Shown piece by piece: positions 53,018 to 61,600 of a stretch of DNA of 64,000 bases (position 1 is its first letter; each line of letters begins with the position of its first letter). The notes under the pieces are model-generated. The model had not been told where the DNA came from. It saw only the letters and a program-made list of their open reading frames with translations, and made no database searches. Both the position numbers and the translations under genes were made by a program. This stretch comes from an uncultured Prevotella sp. (GTDB lineage: Bacteria > Bacteroidota > Bacteroidia > Bacteroidales > Bacteroidaceae), in assembly GCA_934183135.1 (NCBI GenBank), contig CAKPRX010000001.1:1-64000 (forward strand), written 5' to 3'.

Positions 53018-55897
53018 TCAGTAGTTTAGCACGTCGCGCTTGGTCAGCACCACCACCTTGCCGTAGCGGGCCAGCTGGGCACGCATGGGGGCCGTGATGT
53101 TGCCGACGAGGTATATGGCGCGCGGGCCAGGCTGTACCTGGGTGCGGTAGTAGGCTGCCACCTCGTCGGGAGTACGGCTTAGCAGCGCCCGGTACACCTC
53201 GGCGTTCAGGTCGTGGGTATATCCGGCTACACGGCGCGTGGCTATGTAGTCGCCTATGGCCCGGAAGGACGGGTAGCTGGTGTTTATCGAGTTGACCATC
53301 ATGCTGCGGGCCAGACTGACCCGTCCGGCATCTATCGTGGCATGGGTCAGCAGACTGTCCAGCACGCCGAGGGCCTGGAGGGTCTTGTCGGCCTGGGTGC
53401 CCATAGTGGTTACCAGCGCCGTGGGGTCATTGGGGTGCAGGGCGTGTACCGGCTCTACGCTGTAGGCGTAAGCTGAGTAGGCAAAGGACCTGAACTCGCG
53501 CAGCTCCTGGAACATGAGCGACGACATGCCCCTGCCCAGGCAGGTGGCCATCAGCTTGCGGGTGGCTATGCCATCTACGGTGGGCGTGGGGGCCATGGGC
53601 TGATAGGTTCCGATGAGCGTCTGGCGGGCATCGGGTATCTGGTAGATGTACACGGTATTCTCGGTCACGGGCGCCACCGTCAGGTGTACGTCGGTATGGC
53701 GCTCTACGGCCTGGGCGGGGTTCAGGGTCTGGCTTACGGCCTCGGCCACGGTGGCCGAGGGGAGCGTGCCGCTGTACACGACAGAGGTCTCGGTGCGGGC
53801 AGCGTCGCGCACAGACTGGATGAGCTGCGCCGAGGTCATGGCAGCCACCTCCTTGACCGAGGGCTGGGTGAGCGCGTCAGAGTGGGCTCCATACATGAGG
53901 CGGCCCAGTACGGCCTCCTCGACCAGGGACTTGTCCTTGTCAAAGGAGTTTACTCCCACCTTCACCTGTTTCTTCACTTCTTTCAGTTTGGCCTCATCGG
54001 GCTGCATGTCGGCCATGAACTGCTGTACCAGGGCCAGCGTGGGGCGCAGGTTGGCATCGCGACCGCGGACGGTGAAGCCGCACCGCTCGTCATCGACCCC
54101 GAAACTGACCGACGCGCCCAGCTGCTGCAGGCGCTGCGACAGTTGCAGGCGCGACAGCGACGAGGTGCCCAGCTGGTCTATGTACTGCTCGGCCACCTCC
54201 AGACGGTGGTCGTGGCGCGAGCCTTTATGATAGATGATGCGGAGGCTGAACAGGCTGTCCACAGGATTGGCCACGGTATAGAGGGTGGCCAGCGGGGCCA
54301 GGCGAGTGGTGGTGGCATCGCGGTCAAAGTCTACGAAACGGGGCTCGGCGTGGGCCACGGGCATGGCGGCCAGCTGCCGGGCAAAGGCCGACTGTGCCCC
54401 CACGTTGCGGGGAGCCACAGGGCGGTAGCCCGGTTGGGCCAGCCGGTCCTTGGCAGCCGAGCCATAGCGCTTGACGAAGCGCAGATACTGGTCGCCCAGG
54501 TAGCGGTTGGCCACCTGGACTATGTCGGCACGGGTAAGGTGCTGCAAGCGGTCGCCACGGCGCAGGTACTCGTCCCACGACAGACCGTTGCCAAAGGTGC
54601 TAACCATCAGCTCGGCGCGCTTGGCTATGTCCTCCATGGCCTCCAGACGACTGCGCAGCTCGGTCTGCCTGACCAGGGCCAGCGCCTCGTCGGTGAAGTC
54701 GCCACGGCGGAGCCTGTCTATCTCCTTACGGCAGATGTCCTCGGCCTTGGCCTTCTTGCCCAGCAGGTTGGGGATGATGCCCACACCCACAAAGCCGGCC
54801 CGCTTCATGGGGCCGCACAGCGCTATGGCCGCCATAAGCTTGCCGCTGGCCATCAGGGAGTCGAGCATGCCCGTATGGTCATCATTGTTGAGCAGCCTCA
54901 TGGCCAGGGTGAGCACATCGGCATCGGGACTGGTGGCGGCAGGGCCCTTGAAGCCTATCAGCTCGGCACTTACCACGGGGATGGGTATCTTTATCTCGTA
55001 CGTCTGCTGCCGATAGTCGGTCCAGGCAAACGGGCGGGGGGTGGGGGCGTTACCGGCAGGGATGCGGCCAAAGGTGGCGTCGAGCAGGGCGGCCAGGCTG
55101 TCGGTCTGCAGGTCGCCACACAGGATGAGTCCCATGTTGCCAGCCACGTAGTAGTCGCGGTAGAAACGGTACATGTCGCTGAGGCGCGGGTTCTTGAGGT
55201 TCTCGGTAGAGCCCAGGACTGGATAGGCGTAAGGGGTGCCGTCAAAGGCGTGGCCCATGACACGGTTGAAGGCGCTGGTAAACAGGTCGTCGGCCGCGCG
55301 GTTCTTCTCCTCGTACACCGTTTCCAGCTCGCCCTGGAACAGCCGGAACACGGGGCTTACGAGCCGCTCGCTGTTGAGCGCGGCCCACTGCGGCAAATAC
55401 TGTGGCGAGAACGTGTTATAATAATAGGTGTAGTCGTAGGTGGTGGCCGCGTTGAGACCGGTACCGCCGTAGCGCGATATAAGATTGTTGAAGTCGTTGG
55501 GGATGGCATACTGGGCCGCGCGCTGGCTCAGCTGGTTGATGTGGCGCTGTATCTGACTGCGCGCGGCCGTGTCGGCGGTGGCTGCCAGCAGGTCGTACTG
55601 GGCCGATATGGAGTCAAGCCATACCTTCTCGGCGCCATAGTTGGTGGTGCCTATCTTGTCGGTACCCTTGAACATGATATGTTCGAAGTAGTGGGCTATG
55701 CCCGTGTTCGGGCAGTCGGCCGCACCGGCTCGTACCACCACCGCGCCAAACACCTTGGGCTGAGAGTGGTCCTCGTTGATCCACACGGTCATCCCGTTCT
55801 TCAGTTTCATTTCCTTTACCTGCAATGCCTTGGGTAGCTGTGCCGCAACGGCCAGGGCCGCAAGTAGCGCAAGGGCCGACAAGAGTAGTCTTTTCAT
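53018..55897 (-). CDS. Secreted M16-family zinc peptidase, two-domain
   Basis: 959 residues from ATG 55897, which gives signal peptide MKRLLLSALALLAALAVAAQ; longer extension runs into the promoter array. Inverse zinc motif HYFEH (69-73) with the downstream Glu in TVYEEKNRAADD. Two or more M16 repeats follow (VIYHKGSRHDHRLEVAEQYID; SLMFQELREFRSFAYSAYAYS). Periplasmic pitrilysin-like peptidases of this layout degrade peptides in a closed chamber. The promoter comes from the tandem array at 55927-56110. Confidence 0.93.
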   Translation of the reverse strand: MKRLLLSALALLAALAVAAQLPKALQVKEMKLKNGMTVWINEDHSQPKVFGAVVVRAGAADCPNTGIAHYFEHIMFKGTDKIGTTNYGAEKVWLDSISAQYDLLAATADTAARSQIQRHINQLSQRAAQYAIPNDFNNLISRYGGTGLNAATTYDYTYYYNTFSPQYLPQWAALNSERLVSPVFRLFQGELETVYEEKNRAADDLFTSAFNRVMGHAFDGTPYAYPVLGSTENLKNPRLSDMYRFYRDYYVAGNMGLILCGDLQTDSLAALLDATFGRIPAGNAPTPRPFAWTDYRQQTYEIKIPIPVVSAELIGFKGPAATSPDADVLTLAMRLLNNDDHTGMLDSLMASGKLMAAIALCGPMKRAGFVGVGIIPNLLGKKAKAEDICRKEIDRLRRGDFTDEALALVRQTELRSRLEAMEDIAKRAELMVSTFGNGLSWDEYLRRGDRLQHLTRADIVQVANRYLGDQYLRFVKRYGSAAKDRLAQPGYRPVAPRNVGAQSAFARQLAAMPVAHAEPRFVDFDRDATTTRLAPLATLYTVANPVDSLFSLRIIYHKGSRHDHRLEVAEQYIDQLGTSSLSRLQLSQRLQQLGASVSFGVDDERCGFTVRGRDANLRPTLALVQQFMADMQPDEAKLKEVKKQVKVGVNSFDKDKSLVEEAVLGRLMYGAHSDALTQPSVKEVAAMTSAQLIQSVRDAARTETSVVYSGTLPSATVAEAVSQTLNPAQAVERHTDVHLTVAPVTENTVYIYQIPDARQTLIGTYQPMAPTPTVDGIATRKLMATCLGRGMSSLMFQELREFRSFAYSAYAYSVEPVHALHPNDPTALVTTMGTQADKTLQALGVLDSLLTHATIDAGRVSLARSMMVNSINTSYPSFRAIGDYIATRRVAGYTHDLNAEVYRALLSRTPDEVAAYYRTQVQPGPRAIYLVGNITAPMRAQLARYGKVVVLTKRDVLNY

Positions 55898-55926
55898 CGC
55901 GAAACATTTAATGATTATCCGTGCTG

Positions 55927-56110
55927 CAAAGGTAGTGCAAGCCGAAGATACTGCAAAGAAAAAGTCGAAGATTTTTTCAGCTTGCAGTATTGAGGCGCAG
56001 CCTACCTTATCCAAAGGTAGCGCAAGCCGAACGAAATACAAAACAATTTATTGTTTTTATTGCCGAGGCGCAGCCTACCCTTCATGGTGACAACCATAAA
56101 GGCAGCGCAA
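55927..56110 (-). repeat. Tandem ~85-bp promoter-bearing repeat upstream of the M16 peptidase
   Basis: Read on the minus strand, TACCTTTG occurs at 55927-55934 and 56012-56019 and a decayed TGCCTTTA at 56097-56104, an 85-base period. The two intact copies each have TTTG exactly 19 bases upstream (55954-55957, 56039-56042). Sequence is the same family as 47858-48046: TTCGGCTTGCACTACCTTTG, GGTAGGCTGCGCCTCGG, AACAATAAATTGTTTTG. Confidence 0.88.
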
Positions 56111-56612
56111 GGAAAAACAGCGAAAAACATTTACACGCGGCTGTATATTTATGCAAAACACGTGGCAATAATGTATAAATATACAGTTACAACTGCCGTT
56201 TTTCGGGACATAATTTTCGGATTTTTCCAACAATCCAGGAGGTTTTTGGGGGGTCTTCGGGGCCGTTTGGGGCATCACAAGGGCCGCAAAAGTAACAACC
56301 TTTTACAAAATAGAGGCATTTAGCGCCCTTTCAGCCGCTATTTTCGGCTCAGCAGAGGATGATTTTTGGAGTCGCCAAGATGGTCATTTTTTTGCTCGCG
56401 ATGGTCATTACGATTCTAATGACCATCGCGAGCAAAAAAATGACGGTTTTCAGGTAGTCAGAAAATTGCTATTTTCTCCGCCGTCGTCCCCTCGGCGAGC
56501 ATACAGACAAAATACAGAGGGGCGAAAGGCCCTCGCCCGATGCCGAAACGGCAGAAATGTATATTTATACATTATCAGAAAAATATTTACGATACGGGAC
56601 AGCTGATTAGCC
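56111..56612 (+). repeat. Long intergenic palindromic repeat, copy C (tail missing)
   Basis: Same plan as A and B: P1 arms CTGTATATTTAT/ATAAATATACAG (56141-56152, 56175-56186), P2 (56383-56444), P3 ATGTATATTTATACAT near 56557-56572. P1-P2 and P2-P3 distances equal those of A and B. The pyrimidine tail of A and B is absent; similarity ends near 56612. It directly abuts the promoter array. Confidence 0.88.
56383..56444. repeat. P2 hairpin of copy C: perfect 28-bp arms
   Basis: Arms 56383-56410 and 56417-56444, loop CGATTC. It carries GCTCGCG/CGCGAGC like copy B and unlike copy A. Confidence 0.93.
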
Positions 56613-56647
56613 GTTGGCAGCAGCGAAGTTATTGGAGCTTCGCTCCT

Positions 56648-57517
56648 CTATTCCCGGTCTTCTACAGCAGCGAGAATATGGTCGCGGCACTGCTCCATGA
56701 GCCACTTGGGGGTACTGGTGGCCCCGCAGATACCTACGGAGCGTACACCACGGAGCCAACTGAGGTCAATCTCGGTGGGCTGTTCGATGTGGTGACTGTT
56801 GCCATTGACGCGGAGACACTCGTTGAACAGCACCTTGCCGTTACTGCTCTTATGGCCGCTCACGAAGAGTATCATGTCGTGGCGCGAGGCAAAAGCAGCG
56901 ATGTGGGGCATGCGGTTGGCCACCTGCCGGCAGATGGTGTCGAAGCTGCGGAATGTGGCACCGGGCAACATGTGGCCCTGGATGTAGGAGATGATGGCGC
57001 GAAACTCGTCGAGCGACTTGGTGGTCTGCGAGTAGAGGTAGATGTCGCGCCCGAAGTCCAGCCGGCTCACGTCGTCCATGTTCTCTACCACGATGGCGGC
57101 GCCATGGGTCTGGCCCACCAGGCCCAGCACCTCGGCATGGCCGCTCTTGCCGAAGATGACTATCTGCGCGTCGGGATTATCGGTGTACTGCCGCTTGATG
57201 CGCCGCTGCAACTGCAACACCACAGGACAAGTGGCATCGATGATATTGATGTGGTTGGCCTCAGCGGTGGCATAAGTGGCGGGCGGCTCGCCATGGGCAC
57301 GCAGCAGCACCTTGACACCGTGCAGCTGCGAGAGCTGGCTGTGGTCGATGGTGACCAGCCCACGGCTGTGCAGACGCTCTACCTCCATGCCGTTGTGTAC
57401 TATATCGCCCAGGCAGTAAAGCGTACCGCCGCCGGCCAACTCTTCCTCGGCCTTCTTGATGGCCGTGGTAACTCCGAAGCAGAACCCACTGCCGCTGTCT
57501 ATCTCTATCTGTAACAT
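56648..57517 (-). CDS. ispH: 4-hydroxy-3-methylbut-2-enyl diphosphate reductase
   Basis: 289 residues from ATG 57517 (MLQIEIDSGSGFCFGVTTA), the start that matches the family; ATG 57532 would add five residues. Last MEP-pathway enzyme, a [4Fe-4S] protein giving IPP and DMAPP. Cluster cysteines: GSGFCFGV, IDATCPVVLQL and FDTICRQVANR; also LLRAHGEPP and SVGICGATSTPKWLMEQ. Complements dxs at 4.5 kb and the polyprenyl synthase at 19 kb. It follows the DUF1573 gene by 33 bases on the same strand. Confidence 0.95.
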   Translation of the reverse strand: MLQIEIDSGSGFCFGVTTAIKKAEEELAGGGTLYCLGDIVHNGMEVERLHSRGLVTIDHSQLSQLHGVKVLLRAHGEPPATYATAEANHINIIDATCPVVLQLQRRIKRQYTDNPDAQIVIFGKSGHAEVLGLVGQTHGAAIVVENMDDVSRLDFGRDIYLYSQTTKSLDEFRAIISYIQGHMLPGATFRSFDTICRQVANRMPHIAAFASRHDMILFVSGHKSSNGKVLFNECLRVNGNSHHIEQPTEIDLSWLRGVRSVGICGATSTPKWLMEQCRDHILAAVEDRE

Positions 57518-57550
57518 AGTATGGGTACTCATAATGACGGTCGTGGCAGG

Positions 57551-58639
57551 CTACTTGACAGTGACGCCTATGACCACCTTGGCGTGGTCGGGGTCGTTGG
57601 TAATCATCAGCACGCGGGGCTTGGAGCGGGCCCGCTTGAGGCCCGAGGCCACCGCGGTGACACGCAGACGGGCCGTGGCTCCCGGGGCAACGGTACGGCT
57701 GCTGAGCGAGAGCTCCAGGCCGGTGGTAAACATCTGTATGTTGCGTATCTCGAGGGGTGTACGGCCGTGGTTGGCAATGATGATGTCGCCCCGCTTCTTC
57801 TTTTTGCCGTCAAAGGAGCCTAAGTCAAGCTCGGTGGCAGACAGCTCCAGCTTAGGCGACAGTTCGCGGGTGCGGTCGGTAAGCTGTCCGAAACTGGGAA
57901 GCAGCACCACCGACACGCTGATTTCCTTGTCGGCAGCCACGCGGTCGCCGGGATAAGCCCCCAGATACACTGAGGTCTGGGTGAGGCCATAGTCGCGCAG
58001 GCGGTCGGACAGCAGCGTAAGGGTCACCTCGCCCGACTTGCCGGGAGCGATGGTCGAGGGCGACACCTGGGCCTGCAGGTAGTCGGGCAGGTGCATTACC
58101 TGGGGCTGCATGGGCTTAGAGGTGCTGTTGAGCACGTGGATACGCTGGAAGGGACGCTCGCCGCTACTGACATCGTCGAACTCTATGTCAGACTTGTCGG
58201 CCCGCAGCGCGCCAAGGGTAAGGGGGAAGGTGCCCGTGTAGTCTACCACCTCGGGCACTACCCTACCCCGCAGCGTAAGGTACACCGGGGCCGACGCGCC
58301 GCGGGTATAGAGCGCCACCTCCTTGGTAAAGGTGCCCATCTGGCGGGCATCGTAGGTGGCCGTGACGGCAAACGTGCGCCCGTGGGCTATGCCCTCGCGC
58401 GGATAGTCTACCGCCGTACAGCCACAGCTGGTCCTTACATCGGTTATCTGTATCTGGTGCCCACTCTGGTTGCGTGCCTCGAACTTTACCGATACCGGAT
58501 GGCGGTACTGTACCTGGCCGCAGTCTATAACGGGCTGGCTCACCTCTATACGCTGAGCCATCAATGGCATGGCCACCGACAGCATGAGGACTGCGGCGGC
58601 CATACGGCGGATTATACTGTTGATGTTGTTCATATTCAT
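57551..58639 (-). CDS. DUF1573-domain secreted protein
   Basis: 362 residues; N-terminal export signal (RRMAAAVLMLSVAMPLMAQ). Two or three immunoglobulin-like DUF1573 repeats: QVQYRHPVSVKFEARNQSGHQIQITDVRTS with CGCTAVDYP, the typical CGC motif, then GERPFQRIHVLNSTSKPMQP and RGDIIIANHGRTPLEIRNIQ. Common and uncharacterised in Bacteroidetes, presumed periplasmic or surface. Its ATG shares a base with the stop of the alpha-2-macroglobulin gene (TAATG), so the two are coupled. ATG 58633 is an alternative. Confidence 0.9.
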   Translation of the reverse strand: MNMNNINSIIRRMAAAVLMLSVAMPLMAQRIEVSQPVIDCGQVQYRHPVSVKFEARNQSGHQIQITDVRTSCGCTAVDYPREGIAHGRTFAVTATYDARQMGTFTKEVALYTRGASAPVYLTLRGRVVPEVVDYTGTFPLTLGALRADKSDIEFDDVSSGERPFQRIHVLNSTSKPMQPQVMHLPDYLQAQVSPSTIAPGKSGEVTLTLLSDRLRDYGLTQTSVYLGAYPGDRVAADKEISVSVVLLPSFGQLTDRTRELSPKLELSATELDLGSFDGKKKKRGDIIIANHGRTPLEIRNIQMFTTGLELSLSSRTVAPGATARLRVTAVASGLKRARSKPRVLMITNDPDHAKVVIGVTVK

Positions 58640-61600
58640 TAGGGATTTACACGGATGGAAGTGGCTGCGGCACGGCCGGCGAAGGCAGGGCTATAGGCAC
58701 ACTGGGCCTCGCAGGTACCGGTCTGGTAACTGCCGGCGCGGTCTACGTAGTACTCGGTCTCCAGGACACGGGTACCCTTGGCAAGATGGTCAAAGAAGTA
58801 AGCGGTACTGTTGTCGCGGGGGGCATAGTAGTAGCCGTTGGCGTAGCCGCTGAGCTGGCTGGCCGGTTCGAGACAGGCTGCCCGGCGGTCTATGACCTGC
58901 ACGAAGTCGTAGTCGCGGTCGGCCTGCAGCGTAATGCGCACCTTGACACGGGTGCCCACCTTCAGCGTGCCGGCGGGGGCTATCACCTCGCGCTTCACAG
59001 CCAGTCCGGCAGCAGCCGAACCGGCCTCGGCCACAGGCACCAAGGCCTGGGCATAGACAGCGCCCCAACTGGTGTGGCTGCCCGTCTTCTGTACGGTGAC
59101 GGTCTTGGCCGCTCCCTCGCGGCGCACGGTGGCGGTGCCCACCAAGGGGGTGGGCCGACTGGCGGCGAGACGCTTGCCATCGGCATAGATGACGGCGGGC
59201 GACACCGAGGTGCTTAGGTTCTGGCTGTTGCCCATCAGCAGGGCATAGACGGCATTGGCGCTGTTGATGGGCGTAGCCCAGGCCGTGGTGCGTTTCTCCT
59301 GGAGCAGCCACTGCCGCATCTCGGCGATGGTGGCGGTATCGGCGGGCGTTATCAGGCTAAGCGCCTCGATGGTGGCCACCTGCGTGGGTATGCGGTAGTC
59401 GGCCCATGACAGCTGGGCCAGCGGCGTATCGTAGTAGCGGCCCATGCCCGCCTTGTAGACGGTGCTCTCGCGGGCGCTCTGCAGATAACTGGCAGCCAGT
59501 TGCCCACGACCGTAGAGTGCCAGGATGACTGCCGAGTTGGCACGGCCGTAGATGGTAAGGTCGCGGCGGGGCTTCTGCATGAGGCCGAGCAGGTACTCGA
59601 TGGTGGGGGTGACCTTGTGGCCAGCCAGGGCGCTCACATAGAGATAACGGTAGTCGAGCTCGCTCAGGGTGGGAGCGGTCTTGGACTTATGGGCATCGCT
59701 CTTGAGCCGGGCCACGTACTTGTCCATCTGGCTGTCGAGCCATGCGTGCGACCGGCTGAGCTGTGCCGCGGTGGCCGTCTGCTTGCCTGTCAGGCGGTTG
59801 ATGCGCTCCAGCATCTCGGCAACTGTCAGGGTGACAAAGCGGCTACCCTCCATGCCGGCAAACCAACTGATGGCACCGGTACCGCTGTCCAGACGGGTCA
59901 GCTTGCGCAGCAGAACCTCCTGGGCGGCGGCCAACTGGTTGGCATCGAGGTACCGGGCCAGACTGCGCATACGCTCGGTGTCATTGGCAGCCTGCATCAG
60001 CCACGGGGTCTCTTCTAACAGGATGGTCTTCAGGTCAGGGTTGGCCTCCAAGGTACTGAGCAGACTCTTATCGGGGGTCTGCTGCCACAACTTCAGAGCC
60101 GTGGTGATGGCTGGTGTGGTGGTTACCAGATGGTAGGCTATGGCGTTGGCATAGTAGGCCGTGGCTATGCTGATGGCGTTGTCGGCCGTGGTCTGAGCCA
60201 GGGCGGGCAGCGCCTGTACGGCCAGCCAGGCGGGATTGTCGGTGTACTCTATAGTGGTAAGGCAGTGGGTGGCCGACGGGGCGAACAGCGAGGCTACGCT
60301 AAGAGTATGCTTGCCTGCGCGCTCCAGGGTAAAGGGCAGTGTGTTGAGCACTTGCTCCTTATCGGGCAGCACTGGCAGATAGTGTTGTTCGCCGTCACTG
60401 AAGTTGCGGCCCTCGGCCACGATACGGCAGATGAGCAGTTCGTCGGTGGCCCGAGGGGTAAAGCTGAACGTGGCCGACGTGGTGGCATGGGCATCGACAC
60501 TGAACGGCTGGCGCTGGGTGTACACCACGGTAGTGCCATCGGCCGTAAGCAGTTCCATGCGTACCGTGCCCTGGCGGGCCGCGTCATCGGTACTCATAAT
60601 ACGGGCCGACACGGTGGCCTGGTCGCCCATACGTACAAAACGGGGCATATTGGGCTGAACCATTACCACTTTCTGGGCTACAGCCTCGGCTTCGGTCAGT
60701 CCGTAGTTCATGTCGCGGTCGTGGGCAAAGGCCAGGAACTTCCAGGTGGTAACGGCCTCGGGCAGGGTGAAGCTGATACGCACATCGCCCTTGGCATTGG
60801 TCTCTAAGGAGGGGTAGAAGAAAGCTGTCTCGGCAAAGTTCTCGCGCAGGTTGGGAGCCGTGGCCTGGGGCGCGGCCACGTCGTTCTGACTGTCAGTAGT
60901 CTTGGCGCGCAACTCGCCGGCTGCCGCATAGTCAGCATCGTTCGACCTGGTCACCGCGTTCTCCATCAGGACCCCAGGGTACACCTTGCCGGTGGCCAAG
61001 GAGGTCTCGGGGCGGGCCGCAGTGGCCATACGTCTGTACCTGACAGACGGCATACCATCGTCATACGACCAGGCAGCTAACCGAGATGGCTCCATGTTGA
61101 TGGAAGACAACTGTTTGGGCCGCAGATAAGCATAGAGCGACTTGGCCCATGACGACGGGGTACTCCACTGAACTCCGTAGGTAAACCCAGGGGTATACAG
61201 GGGGCCGAACGACCAATGGTGAGAGCGTAGTGCATCCAGCGACTTGTCATAAAGGGTTGCCATAAGCTGGGCACAGGCTGCACGGCCGTCGGGACGACTG
61301 ATGTGGAGCGTCCAGGTTTCCTTCTGGCCAGGCACGAGATGGTCGCGGAATGTGGTCCAATGGCTGAGAAGCCGCTTGTCGGGCATGGGGCGGGTGATGT
61401 GAACCGTGTGGCTGTAGAGCTGACCATGGCGCACCCAGGCGTAAGCTAAGGTAAGTCCGTCGCCATACTCACTACGATAGGTAAAGTCGCGACGGTAGGG
61501 ATGGCCGTCCAGGTTAAAAGAGCCCTTCTCCATCATACGACCGCCGGAGAAGAGGCTGTACACAACATACTGGTCGGCAGCCGAGGAGCCAATCTGAAGG

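Larger units (their letters stand above)
55898..56647. other. 750-base intergenic region: promoter array plus repeat copy C
   Basis: 55927-56110 is the promoter array of the M16 gene, 56111-56612 is repeat copy C, and 56613-56647 is a short unique spacer before the ispH stop. No coding gene supported. Confidence 0.75.
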
